A stretch of DNA of 64,000 nt from Ashinkailepas kermadecensis (lineage: Eukaryota > Arthropoda > Thecostraca > Neolepadidae). Position 1 is the first letter of the stretch. Every line of letters begins with the position of its first letter. Below the pieces are notes generated by a model. That model had not been told where the DNA came from and did no database searches. It was given only the letters and a program-made list of their open reading frames with translations. Positions 1 to 12,619 of the stretch are shown one piece after another. The stretch covers positions 158,501 through 222,500 of the forward strand of contig JAOTOM010004301.1 of NCBI GenBank assembly GCA_034440615.1. The letters run 5' to 3'. The position numbers were made by a program, and so were the translations under genes.

Positions 1-84
1 CTTTGAAACAAAAACAGTGGTAGGTTGGGCACCCTCCAAATCCGTTGTCCCCCTCCCCTGATGCAAATCCTTGGCACGCCACTG
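1..84. mobile_element. hAT-like element, right end (left end outside window)
   Basis: Read from the right, position 84 begins CAGTGGCGTGCCAAGG, a typical hAT terminal inverted repeat. The matching end is not in the window, so no target duplication can be tested. Confidence 0.4.
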
Positions 85-174
85 GACTGGTAGGGGGCGG
101 TGAGGTAGGGATGGGCTGGGCAGGCACCAAAATATGCCCCCCTCCCCAAACCGATGTGCTAGATCCGCCAGTGC
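85..174. mobile_element. Second hAT-like terminus
   Basis: The reverse strand from about 174 reads CACTGGCGGATCTAG, close to the hAT-type end CAGNGGCGGATC. It follows another terminus at 84 by 90 bp, suggesting nested or adjacent insertions. No target duplication is seen. Confidence 0.3.
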
Positions 175-499
175 CCATACGCAAATACATGCAGTACAGT
201 CAAATAACACCGTCTAAAACAACATGCTGAGCAGTGGCAAGAATTTAAAGTAAAGTGGAATGTCACCCAGAGAGGCTATAAGAAAAGGTTGGGTAGGTAG
301 CGCAGATGTTTGTTCGTCTTCAGAAGGTATTCCGAATTTTGACACAAGAATAGAGCGCATATTTTTAGTTGTAAGTTGTGGAAGATGAGCTTCCCAAGCT
401 GTCCTTTATCACGCCACCGTGACACAAATTGACGCATGACAAACGGAAAAGAGAGGGAAAGTGCTACCGCAGATTAAATGATTGGTTGATTGATTGGCA
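175..499. other. No feature seen
   Basis: Unique sequence between TE ends and the CA-rich repeat. No splice-supported frame. Confidence 0.5.
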
Positions 500-760
500 C
501 ACACTGATGTGCCAACACACTGACACACTCGATTCACTCCACACAATCGGTCCGATTGACACACTCCATACACTCATGCATTCCACACACCGTCAGACTC
601 GTCATTCCCAACATACTGCACTTGGCACACCGACACACACTCGGCATACACCTGGCACACACTCGGCTCGCATCTGGTACACACTTGACACATCGACACA
701 CACTCGGCACACAGCTGACACACCCGACGTACATTCAACACGCACTCAACACACCCGACA
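500..760. repeat. Degenerate CA-rich tandem repeat
   Basis: Loose 10-12 bp units built on CACAC (for example TCGGCACACA) over about 260 bp. Open frames across it are compositional. Confidence 0.75.
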
Positions 761-959
761 AGATCAGCGCCGACTGGTGGCCGGTCGGACTGAGGCCGGA
801 AGTGTGCCGGTGACAGCAGCAGTGACGGAGTCGGAATGGCGCCGTCGTCCGCCTGACAGCTACATTACTTCTGGAGCGCAGACCGCGACGGCAGCACCAG
901 TGGGTCCACAGAAGCCAGATGTGAGTTCCCAGGATGCAGATGTAAGTCAACAGGAGGGA

Positions 960-1280
960 CTGGTGGATCCACAGGAGGTAGAAGCGGATCCACAGGGGCA
1001 GAGGTGGGTCCACAGGAGGTAGAGGTGGGTCCACAGGAGGAAGAGGTGGCGCCACTGGAGGAAGAGGTGGGTCCACAGGAGGCATGGATGGGTTCACAGC
1101 TGAATCAACAGGAGGTAGAGGTGGGTCCACTGGAGAAAGAGGTGGGTCCACAGGAGGCAGGGGTGGGTCCACTGGAGGAAGAGGTGGGTCCACAGGTGGG
1201 TTCACAGGAGGTAGAAGTGGATCCACAGAAAGCACAGATGGGTCAACATGAGTTAGAGGCGGGTCCACAGAAGGTTGAGG
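960..1280. repeat. 21-bp minisatellite
   Basis: Units like GAGGTGGGTCCACAGGAGGA, 21 bp, with substitutions, about 14 copies. Because 21 is divisible by 3, it yields 7-residue repeats on both strands (EVGPQEE-like and DPPLPPV-like). Confidence 0.9.
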
Positions 1281-2021
1281 TCTGAAGAGTACGAGCGAGG
1301 CGAAGAAAGTGAGATGAAGAAGTCTCTGCTTTCACAATTGTCACGGCTTCTTCCCCAGCTTTGGATTACATTCTACACCGGTCGCAATTTGACGAGCTCG
1401 GTAGTCATAAAGTCATAAAGTGTTAAGGCTTAATAAGAGTCACAGGGGCCCATCTGGTTTAAGCCTATATAGAAAAGATACCAGAAAATTACATGCTATC
1501 ACACCAATCAATCCATTATCTCAAGTTCCTAGGGAGCTATATATTCCAGCCTATCTAGCACCATTCACCTGGTATTGCATAGCACACTCCTCAACAATTA
1601 CAAACTCCTCCAATCATACCCATTGCGCTACCATAGCCAATCTCATCAGTATCATATCCCGAAGGAAGGTGCTGAATCCACTGCTAGGTACACCCTATAT
1701 AAAGTTATAAAGTGTTCAAGACTTAATAAGAGACCCAAGGGCCCACCCAGCTAAGTCCGTAAATGGAAGATACCATAAGCCTGGTAAAAAGACCCACCCC
1801 AACCATCACCACATCCTAAAGAAACCACCCACGAACATCCCACACACATATCAATGCCTATCTACCCTAGCTATGTAGCCCTATTCCCTTGATCCCTCTT
1901 AACAAATGTGGATTGAACGCCTTACCAATAATTTTCCAAATGCATCCATTCCTGCTTAAAGGGGTCTGTGCCGTCCACACTTACTTAACATAATTCTCAC
2001 CCCATCCATCACAAATTAGAA

Positions 2022-2990
<969 letters not shown>

Positions 2991-3959
2991 TGGACAGAGA
3001 GCGAAATAGTCGCCCACTTATCTATGAGCGAGTGAGACAAATGGATCCTCTTGTTATGATAACGGAAAGGCTGAAAAAAACAACACTTCTCTCGTTATAT
3101 GCGCAAATAGTTTCCTTTTCCGTTGTGTATTTTCCCACGTCATGTGCCGTGACATATGCTATCTCACACTACTAAATGGGAAATGGGCGTCGGGACGGCT
3201 CATTGGCATTCGGAGGTTTTTCCCCAGAAGATTTCTTCTTACTCATGGGAGACATTTAAAGGTTTCAGTTGTTGGATTTTAACATATTTTATGCATTTTT
3301 TGGAAAATTGTAGCTAGCCACCGTCAATAATTCGTAACATATGGCTTTTTGTACATTCTGTCCGACGACTTTTGTGCAAAATGCGCATACACTCGCGACA
3401 TAGACTCTGGCGACATACGCTATAACTCTAGCTTTTGACCATCGATGTTCAATCACTCAACTACACTGCTAACTTACAGAACTGCTAAAACCATGCGCAC
3501 ACTTTGCTTCCAGGTTCAGTCGCGCAGGTACATGTTCACTTGTGGATTCCATGATGAAATATACTGTCCCTTTGACGGTGCACTCAGTCAGCCAGGTGAA
3601 TGCTGGGGACGGTGGCGGGCTGTGGTGGGGAAACGTTCGCCCACGACACTGAGCCAACACATCGCAGGTGGGGGAGAACATTGTCGGCCTTGTTGGGCTG
3701 CTGCACCTCTAAGCTTGCACCTCTTCTCCTCAAGGTGGCCGCGGGCGAGGAACCTGTCAGCTGATCGGTACGGACAGAGGGGTTCTACCGGGAGACCGGC
3801 GCAGATCGAGTCCGCTCTGGCCGCGTTGCGCACGAGTGTAGAACGTGACGTGGCGCGGTGGGATGGGAATCGGTGATGTGTGCGAAATGACGGGTGGTGT
3901 GACACTGGATTAGGCACTCTGTGTATTGGAATCTCACCAGTCACTGCTCCAGTGTCACC
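2991..3959. other. No confident feature
   Basis: Unique sequence. A 143-codon plus-strand frame (3445-3876) and an antisense frame are both open in the GC-rich part, but neither has splice logic or a recognisable motif. Confidence 0.4.
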
Positions 3960-4181
3960 ATGAACGAGTACTGCCAACGTGCGTGCTTCGCCACACTGCT
4001 GGAACAACAATCCCTGGTGATGGTCCAGCAATCCCAGATTCTGACCCAGCAATACCAGATGCTGACCCAGCAATTCCAGATGCTGACCCAGCAATCCCAA
4101 ATCTTGGCTCAACAGTCCCAGATGCTGACCCAGCAATTCCAGATGCTGGCTCAGCATTCCCAGATGGAATTATTTGTTTAG
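3960..4181 (+). CDS. Small Gln-rich heptad-repeat ORF
   Basis: ATG at 3960 sits in a good initiation context (TGTCACCATGA). The 73-codon frame begins NEYCQRACFATLLEQQ and then runs through seven 7-residue repeats of the form QQ-x-Q-[IM]-L-[TA], matching the 21-bp DNA repeat at about 3999-4166. Leu/Met/Ile at fixed heptad positions would form an amphipathic coiled coil. The reverse strand is open too, so expression is unproven; a 21-bp minisatellite gives such a frame for free. Confidence 0.22.
   Translation: MNEYCQRACFATLLEQQSLVMVQQSQILTQQYQMLTQQFQMLTQQSQILAQQSQMLTQQFQMLAQHSQMELFV
3999..4166. repeat. 21-bp minisatellite (CAGATGCTGACCCAGCAATTC)
   Basis: About eight 21-bp units encoding the Gln/Leu heptads of the small ORF at 3960. 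Unrelated in sequence to the 21-bp array at 1 kb. Confidence 0.88.
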
Positions 4182-4289
4182 GGACTTTCGCCGGGTTAGG
4201 TGAGGCGAGGGGTTAGAGATTTTCGCCGGGTTAGGTGAGACGCTACTCAATGTGAGGGGCGCCTCGCCTCCATGCCGGAATGAGCGCTC

Positions 4290-4838
4290 CCGGCTCCGCA
4301 TGGGAGACCACAGACCACTCCGCATGGGAGACCACACACTACTCCGCATGGGAGACCACACACTACTCCGCATGGGAGACCACACACTACTCCGCATGGG
4401 AGACCACACACCACTCCGCATGGGAGACCACACACTACTCCGCATGGGAGACCACACACTACTCCGCATGGGAGACCACACACTACTCCGCATGGGAGAC
4501 CACACACTACTCCGCATGGGAGACCACACACTACTCCGCATGGGAGACCACACACCACTCCGCATGGGAGACCACACACTACTCCGCATGGGAGACCACA
4601 CACTACTCCGCATGGGAGACACACACCACTCCGCATGGGAGACCACACACTATTCCGCATGGGAGACCACACACTACTCCGCATGGGAGACCACACACTA
4701 CTCCGCATGGGAGACCGCACACTACTCCGCATAGAGGGAGACCACACATTACTCCGATCAGCGAGACGACTCATCACGCCAGCATGGGAGACCGACAAGA
4801 CTCCGCATGGGAGACCGCACACTACTCCGCATAGAGTC
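4290..4838. repeat. 24-bp minisatellite
   Basis: Tandem CATGGGAGACCACACACTAC-TCCG units of 24 bp, about 18 well-conserved copies to 4730 and a degenerate tail to 4838. Several frames are open because the period is a multiple of 3. Confidence 0.95.
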
Positions 4839-4862
4839 GGAGTCAACAATTGGTCCGATCTG

Positions 4863-5018
4863 CGAGCGATCATCACGCCAACTGAGCCGGCAAGACTGCC
4901 TATACAGCACCATCACATCTCTACATCTGGCGTCATCAGTCGAGCGATCATCACGCCAACTGAGCCGGCAAGACTGCCTATACAGCACCATCACATCTCT
5001 ACATCTGGCGTCATCAGT
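4863..5018. repeat. Perfect 78-bp tandem duplication
   Basis: The block starting CGAGCGATCATCACGCCAAC is present twice without visible difference (4863-4940, 4941-5018). A 21-bp doublet (CATGTCGCGGCTGGACTATG) follows at 5117-5158. Confidence 0.9.
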
Positions 5019-5342
5019 CTCCCTGATGCAGTTGGTACGTGGCGGCACAAGTTCTCGGGCTTCAGCCTCCTGACACATCTGCCATCTCTGCCCGTGGCAG
5101 AACAACGCGCGGCTCTCATGTCGCGGCTGGACTATGTCATGTCGCGGCTGGACTATGAGTGAATGAGGACTGCACCTCGGTCTCAAACTTGACAGCCCGA
5201 CCGAGCTTTTTAAAGTTCTGGACGCCATGGAGGCATGCCCACGTGGTCAACGAAGTATAATCTCAGATCGCTAGGATTTTGACTCCCGAATTCAGAAGCC
5301 TGGCGAATGTATTGATCTTCCGTGTGCCATTCATTTGTGTCC

Positions 5343-5390
5343 GCCATGTATAGCGCCATGTGTAATGCCATGTGTAGCGCCATACGCTGG
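5343..5390. repeat. 12-bp repeat (GCCATGTGTAGC)
   Basis: Four imperfect 12-bp units. Flanking sequence to 5497 is unremarkable. Confidence 0.7.
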
Positions 5391-5497
5391 CCTGTTTGGA
5401 CCAGCGCGCGGGAGCGTACTGGGCGGCCAGTCTCCGCTAGTATGTACCACAGGTACGTTCTGGGGCTCTGGTAGGATCTCGTCGTGTTGGAACCCAA

Positions 5498-6170
5498 TTA
5501 AAGCTCGAAAGGTTGGCATGTATGAAAGCATTCGAAAGAAGGGATAACTGTTTTGAGAAGAAAAGTACTACAAGTATTTTTACTCCTAATTGGAATCAGT
5601 CTGCGCCAACCCCCGCCACATCTGTATGTGCATACAATGATGACTTCCATCTTGATTTCAGAAGCACATGCCGACTGCCTAAAAGGCTTCATTTGTCTTC
5701 CCTTTGTTTTGCATGTTATTGTATCCCTTCCCCGGGTACTTTTCTTCTCCGCCCTGTTGAGACACTGATGACAGTTCTTTACCTGCATCCGTGTCTTTGG
5801 AATTGTAGCAATGTATGCAAGGGAATGCGAAATGTTGCTGAAATGAAAGTCGCTGTTGGATATGAGAAACTGGATTTCATCTAGATGATATGAACAGTGG
5901 AAGAAATCACGTGTCATTTCCCGAAGAGCAATACAGGTTTGCTTTACTTTTGTTTCGTCAGTGCTTCTGGGCACCCACCAACATCGTCATGGCAATATGC
6001 GTGCTTGTCGGAATCAAGACCATTATTTGCATGAAGCACTTGAACCCGATAACTTTCGCCCGCAGTCCATACCCTTACTTCTGCAGGAGGGAGGGAAAGG
6101 GGAGACATTCTGTCGCCCTCCCCAAGCTTGTGTTCTAGACGAGAGAAACGCGATTTTCACCAGCGCATAG
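5498..6170. other. Overlapping open frames, coding status unresolved
   Basis: A 158-codon minus frame (5974-5498) and plus frames of 123 (5513-5884) and 82 codons (5890-6138) coexist. The last has one possible membrane segment (NIVMAICVLVGIKTII). None shows splice-site support, so I call no gene. Confidence 0.3.
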
Positions 6171-7130
6171 AGTATCTATCCACTGTTCAAAACAAAGTGC
6201 CAACACATTTCTATATCTCTTACCGTTGACCTTCCAGGTGAGATCAAGGAGGTTAAGGTCGAGATTTCGCGACTGACTCGTTATTTTTCCGCTTTTCTTA
6301 CTTCCAGCGGCTAATAAAATCGCATTTAATGGTAACGCCAAATATATATCAAGAGTGTTTCTTCTGGAAATACGTTAGTGTTATCAAAACGGGGATTCAA
6401 GGTCAAGGTCAAACGAAGGAGGCGTGGAAGCCGACAAAGATTTTACGCATTCCAGAGGGATGGTCTAGGAACTTCCAAACCAAGAAGATAAAGCGATAAG
6501 ACAAAGACAAGGCGTCTTGGAATGGTGATGTGCCCATTTTGGTGCAAATGATTTGATTGAAAGTCAAGTAGTCGTGAGTGACCAGACAATGTCACTCAGT
6601 TTAAGGGCATGCGTGACACAGCCATGATCTATTTCTAGAATGTGTGCATTGTTGAGGTAAATATAGAGTGCTGAATGTGAATTCAGCACCCCAAAAATAC
6701 CCTAGAAGTTCATGTACTGCAAACACAAGACCAACCTCGGCCGTGCTATGTCACTTGATCACATTGACCTAGTATGACGATGAAGTTGTGCAAGTATTGA
6801 AATATATGTAGCATTCAATGCATTGAAAACATTGAAATACGAGACATGCTAACTGATATAATAGGACAAGCCCGGATAGCACCAACCTTGGGGTAATACG
6901 GAACATGTCCCTCCCAAACATAATTTAAACAAAGGAAGCTCAACTGATTGCATTTTCCGTTCAGAGTCGCACGCGAGACGGACAGAAAAACGAAACTTCT
7001 GGATGGAACTGGTTTTCTATTCATTATGCTTCATTATCAATTTTTGGTATGCTGTTATAAGGCAACACAACGTTTGTCAAGTACCGTGTGTCTCAAGAAA
7101 GCCTTATAGGGCCTAGAATTAAGAGCAAGC
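6171..7130. other. No feature except a small hairpin
   Basis: Unique sequence. A 9-bp perfect stem (GTGCTGAAT / ATTCAGCAC, 4-nt loop) lies at 6668-6689. Confidence 0.5.
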
Positions 7131-7189
7131 AAAGTGTTGGCACCAAGATGTCCGCTGCAAAATCGCCCTATTGTCAAAGTCCACTAGAG

Positions 7190-7610
7190 CCATCGGGGTG
7201 ACGCCGCCCACCTTGGCGGGGCTATCCCGTACCAGAAACTCATAGAGGGAGGTACGCTTGGGCATGTGCCCCCTCCCACGGAAAGGTGGCGCTACTCTGA
7301 TTGGGAATAGGCGCCCCTCCAGCAGGCTGCAATGTACCACTTTCCCCACGCGCTTATCGGATTTTTCATCCAAAGATCAAAAGAATAGGTGCCTTTTTTA
7401 GAGAAAAGCGCCTTCTTGAGAGGGAAACGCATCCTGAGAGCTATAGATGCCCCTTCAGTATGCACCAGTGCATACACCCATTTTCCCCAGTTCAATGAAT
7501 TTTGAACCCAATGCGGCCCTCCAGGGACTTTCACAGTGACTCCCATCTGAGGAAATGTCGTCCCTCCAAACGATAAATGCATGCTCTTTATCATTTTCGG
7601 CGTGAACAAT
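7190..7610 (-). mobile_element. TE fragment related to the 63-kb MITE
   Basis: The right part (7526-7585, AGGGACTTTCACAGTG... CATCTGAGGAAATG) and the left part (7255-7300, GGGCATGTGCCCCC... GGTGGCGCTACTCTG) match the two halves of the 63015-63373 element in opposite orientation. Terminal repeats are not preserved. Confidence 0.5.
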
Positions 7611-7805
7611 TACCCCAAATTCAAGAGACCTCACTCAGTACGGTATAAAAAAAAACGTGGAACTTGACCGGACCCACGGTCAGTTGACCTTACTAAAAAT
7701 ATCCGGAGCATAGTTGTTCGCATTGATGAAAGAACAGCACGGTTTGATTTGGTGTTGATATGCTGCAACTACTATGAATGACGGTGCTTTGAATATTTTG
7801 GAATA

Positions 7806-8296
<491 letters not shown>

Positions 8297-8299
8297 GAC

Positions 8300-9188
8300 C
8301 CTTGGTCCCTCTTTCGCGTTGCCGTAGCTCGGCTGGAAACTCTGAATACGGAAACAGACATTACCCTTCAACCTTGACCTAACCTTGTGGCGTAACCGGA
8401 GGTCACTGATTTTTTAAAATATCTTGTGTGGTCTAATGCTTACACGTCGCTTTATAAAACTTGTACGCATCCTTGAAACCTGATATATCCCCAGCCCTTT
8501 ACACATTGTTCTACAAACAGCACCTGGTAGCCGGTGACATGACTTTGAGCTCGGTGACCGCAAGTCACCGCACCAAAATTGGCCCATCAAAGGATCCGCT
8601 ATTCAATTTTTCGAAGGCCGGCCGAATTTAAATGCGACATCCGTATTCGTTTGGGAGCTATCCCGGAGAAACATGAAGGAGGAGAGAAATATTACCCGGC
8701 TAGGCCCAGGGCTATTAATGACATTAGATTGTGAACAATTTCTAAACTGGCTCACAAAACTGTGCACGACCGGGTAGGTCATTGTCGTCGTGAACTGTTA
8801 CGAATGCACTGACACATTGTTGTTGTACCTATCATTGTACCTAAGGAATGCTAGTGCATTCGTTAGGCATGTATGCATTGGTCATGCATGCGCCCTGCAT
8901 TAACGAAACACCCACCGGGCGTATGCTGACCCTGGTGTGCAGCGTCGATAATTGGATATACTCAGATATATTAAAAAACCAAACTCACATTCAAGTCTAC
9001 TTATGTCTCGAACACAGGAGGGTGGTGTACAACGCAGCATCTCACGTATTCTGGTTGCATGTCTACATGCCAATGGCAGCTAACTCAAGAAGGCTTAATG
9101 CCTAGAACAATAATTATAGCGTTCAAGGCATGGAGCAGTGCTTCCCAAACTTGTCACCGATTTTGAGTGATTTGATACTTCCGATGAG
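8300..9188. other. No feature seen
   Basis: Unique sequence. An 85-codon frame at 8848-9105 has no supporting signals. Confidence 0.5.
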
Positions 9189-9218
9189 CTAACGAGCGCT
9201 CTACAAGCTGAGCAACAA

Positions 9219-9437
9219 ATGTTCGTCGACAAGTGTCTTTCCGCTTGGGCAAACGAAGAGGAAATTGATCAACATCGCGCTAATTCCATGTTTAATACAG
9301 TGAGGAATTTAAAACTTAGTAAGAAGGAGAAGAAAGAGAAGGAAGAAGAAATTTTAAACACAGTACGCCAGAATTCCCCAATCACCGTTCCTCAATTTCC
9401 TACTCACCACAATACGGGTTTCACTGAGCCCAAATAA
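9219..9437 (+). CDS. Coding-like frame, Lys/Glu-rich helix
   Basis: 72 codons from ATG to TAA; the frame is open ten codons further up to an AG that could be a splice acceptor (9188). The N-terminal half (FVDKCLSAWANEEEIDQHRA) and the charged run KLSKKEKKEKEEEILNTV predict an amphipathic, coiled-coil-prone helix, followed by a Pro/Thr-rich tail. Could be the 3' exon of an unrecognised gene or a chance frame. Confidence 0.3.
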   Translation: MFVDKCLSAWANEEEIDQHRANSMFNTVRNLKLSKKEKKEKEEEILNTVRQNSPITVPQFPTHHNTGFTEPK

Positions 9438-11349
9438 CTTTTGTTGAAAACTAGATAAAGAGATGTGTTAAGCGACATTGTGTAGCTCCATTCCTCAACT
9501 TCAGAGTTACTGGGACCATTCTAATCCACTTCTTCTGGTTCACCTTCCAAGCGTGGTTAAATTGATTACTGTTGGATTGCAGCCAGTCATCCAGTTGTCG
9601 TCATACCGTACAAGCTTCTTAGAACAAATGTGACTTCGTACTTCATTGACACTGACCTGTAAACTTAAGATCCTGTCTAGCACCATGATATATACCTAGG
9701 TCAAGGTCACCGATCAGACCAATGGCAAGTACGAGGAAATATGTGACGAATTGTTAAAGGTGACAATCATCGCAACATATGGTGCTCGAGAAAAAAAAAA
9801 CTAATCGGTGACACCAACTGAAAATCAAATGTTATCCTTTATGAATATACTTGTATTCTTCCGCACCAAAAAATAACCAAAACCACGCCTTATGAATCCA
9901 ATTCGCCTCGGGAACGAAATTGGCCTAAAAATACCCTTGTAAGCCCTCATCTCATTAGTTACATTGGGTAATAGGCGTATTCTAGACGTCATAGCACATG
10001 TGATGCGCATATTGTTGGAACGCTTCACGTCCCATCTCAGTGGCTCAACCTGATATTGTCTTGAAATATAGAAATTTAAAATAGGACCCAATCACTCATT
10101 TGATTTGTCCCGGCTTTTCAACACCAATTGGAAATCATTTTATCATTTTGCTATTCTTCGGGTTGCCGTGCCGTGCCCCCGTGCCCGAAAGTGGCAACAC
10201 CAGCGTGGACTGAAATGTGCTTAGCTAGCACAATCGGGTCTTGGCTTCACCTTGTCCTGCGGCACCATCTGCACCGACGATCGTCTTGCATCAACAAAAT
10301 TTCGTCGAATGTGTGATGGTTTGCAGTCTGGCTGATGAGTGATTGAGTGATTGGTAGGTACCAACTGACCAACTGACAACAGACCCAACACAGGCAAGCC
10401 AATTGTTGTGTAGTCCCGGATGATGACAAACGAGATATCGCTATGATATTTTTGAGTCGGCATATTTTCACTCTTCGTAAGTGGAATTATTCTGCCACCT
10501 GGAGAAACAGCGTAAGCTTCTTTACTTATAAAATAATGTTCTTGGACAGTGATTACTGTCATTGCAACAGTTTAAAGTGCAAGACAAATCATGATCAATT
10601 GCATATTATGGCAAACTAGATGAGTTTGATGGGCTATGAGTGGACCTTAATTCTGTATGGTTGCGTTTCCTCCAAATGATCCTCACAACAAAACCACGGT
10701 GTAGTGGACATCAAAGTGTCCACATCTTCTCTTCTGGCGGTCGTCGCCTATTCTCTTTTGATGTTTGTTTTGTAGGGCACACTCGAGAGAGCTTGAATGT
10801 GTTTCGTATTGTAGTACTGTGGCACTCTGGCACCAAACACAGTTTCCTCCTTCGCCTGTTGTGATTCCAATTGAGGTTGGCCGTGCTACATCCCGTCCTG
10901 ATTCCTCCGCCAGATGTTGATATGCAGAGCCTGAGACCTTAGTCACTAGCTACGACTCATTTTGGTAGCTCCAAGTATTGAATCGATCATGGTAGGTCCA
11001 ATTTATATATGAATGACATACAGCCTGTGCAGTCAGTTTTCATAAATATTCTTGCTCCGTAAAATGCTCCAAATACCCTTAAATATCGGCACTCAGTGCC
11101 TATTTAGCCACACGCCACATCGGTATGATCGGAACTAAGTTGTGACACGAGGAAAAATAGTCTATTAGGATCTAGGGCATCCGCCCCTTTAATCGGTTAA
11201 TTAATGCTTGTTTCTCGCCAATAATTCGGTTCCTAGCGACTATAATAGTTGTCAAAATCCTTGGTATCCCATGTATCACCTCCTAAGAGTACCCATTCCG
11301 GCTCCCTCACCGAGTTGCCTAATACCTGGCGACGTGCCGTGCTTTGCAG
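9438..11349. other. No confident feature
   Basis: Mostly unique sequence. A possible degenerate hAT-type end (GGGGCGGATGCC on the minus strand) lies near 11180-11168. Confidence 0.45.
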
Positions 11350-11508
11350 CACCAAAAGTCGTCTTCCTCCCGATGCTGCGCTGTTGGCTCGTGTTTCTGG
11401 TGTCAGTCGGTTCCGGAATTGCTCCACGACCACCGGGAATTTATCGTCGATTTTCTTCCGCGCTTTCAACAGCATTTACATGGAGGAGCTTTCAGTATGC
11501 CGTTGCCG
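11350..11508 (+). CDS. Candidate exon (first of a pair)
   Basis: Seen: acceptor TGCCGTGCTTTGCAG|CAC, 53 open codons and donor TTGCCG|GTAATG, both phase 0. The second part (e.g. PELLHDHREFIVDFLPRF) looks like a natural amphipathic segment. A second usable acceptor lies inside (GTGTCAG|TCG at about 11407). The opposite strand is also open here, so strand choice is uncertain. Product not recognised. Confidence 0.28.
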
Positions 11509-11690
11509 GTAATGCTTTTACGTGCGCCTTTGAATTTCGATGTTCGAGGAAGTGGAACCTGATGGATATACGTTCGTTTGTAAGCAAACTGCGACTGACG
11601 TCAGAATCGAAGAAAGAAGATGCTTGAAGCTGCTGAAAATACGTCAAAGGAGGAACGAATTGACGACGTAATCCAAGGTCAATGTTGCAG

Positions 11691-11900
11691 CACTTCATCC
11701 ATAATGCAGTGCACGGTGTCATCACCACTTACCGAAAACACGTCTCTTCTGAAAAACCTTCTGAAGGTCATGCCGAGCCCTTTTCCCGATATCGGATCAC
11801 ACTCAGCGTTTCGGACGTTGAAAAGATGCTGCAAACGATCGCAGCCAGGCTTCACGTTCCGCAACAAAGCTGCGCTGTGGGCGGCGCCACGCTCTGCTGA
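11691..11900 (+). CDS. Candidate terminal exon (second of a pair)
   Basis: Seen: acceptor CAATGTTGCAG|CAC, then 69 codons and TGA at 11898-11900, in phase with the candidate exon ending at 11508 (182-bp intron). The text reads like protein (HNAVHGVITTYRKHV; SDVEKMLQTIAARL). A CpG-rich patch follows at once. No poly(A) signal is obvious. An antisense frame is also open, so this remains tentative. Confidence 0.3.
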   Translation, partial: HFIHNAVHGVITTYRKHVSSEKPSEGHAEPFSRYRITLSVSDVEKMLQTIAARLHVPQQSCAVGGATLC

Positions 11901-12350
11901 CAAGAGACGCCGCTGCCGGCGGATGTCCGGTGCGCCGGCGACTGAGCCGGGCCGCCGCCAGCGCCCCAGCTGGCGCCCATTGTTGCAGCCCCACGCACGA
12001 TGGCCCCGCCGGCCGGCCGGTCAGGGGGCCGTTACGGCGCCGCTCGGCCCGGCCACCTCCTTCCACACCATCAGACGCGCTGCTGCCACTCGCGAAAGGA
12101 AGACATTTGCGGCGCAGCAGCTGGACGCGCCGCGGCTAAATGGCCCCAGGAGATGAGTATCGCCTCGCTGGCCGGCTCGTAAGTGGTCAGTAACAGCCCA
12201 GCCGCGGCCCCACATACCCGTTAAGACGAATGAGCCGTACCTGATGAAAACCGTACTGGTGCCGGGCGACCGAGCATATCGGCACATTTAGTGCCGGGCC
12301 GGGTGTTGGCTTACTTCGGCGCCGACCGGCCGCCTCGAAAGTGCCATTGT
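11880..12350. promoter_or_regulatory. CpG-rich patch
   Basis: Dense in CpG and GC (GGCCGGCCGG-type runs) relative to flanks. It may be an unmethylated promoter-like island; no TATA box or clear start codon is tied to it. Confidence 0.3.
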
Positions 12351-12475
12351 TACTAATGTATAGAGGCAGGACTCAGGTCGTTGCGGCTTTATTGCGGCAT
12401 AAAAATATATGACCATGTCAAATAACGAGATGTTCAAAGGAGATGTTCAACAGTAGAATTGATACAACCGAACTG

Positions 12476-12548
12476 GCGTGTGTAACAGGAGAAACTTCTC
12501 ACCGCAGCAAACGGGCGTGTGTAACAAGAGAAACTTCTCACCGCAGTA
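12476..12548. repeat. 39-bp tandem duplication
   Basis: GCGTGTGTAACA-GGAGAAACTTC occurs twice 39 bp apart with one substitution in the conserved part. Confidence 0.8.
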
Positions 12549-12619
12549 AAACCAATGGGACTTTTCAGTTTTCAGACACTTTTCAGAATGACGGCAGGAA
12601 ATAAGCATGCACAGTCTAA

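Noticed and set aside
735..1268. Proline-rich 177-codon minus frame
   Set aside because: Translation of the 21-bp minisatellite; the opposite strand is also open.
4290..4730. 24-bp direct repeat as CRISPR
   Set aside because: No spacers between repeats.
5498..5974. 158-codon minus frame as a gene
   Set aside because: Competing open frames on the plus strand, no splice signals, no motif.
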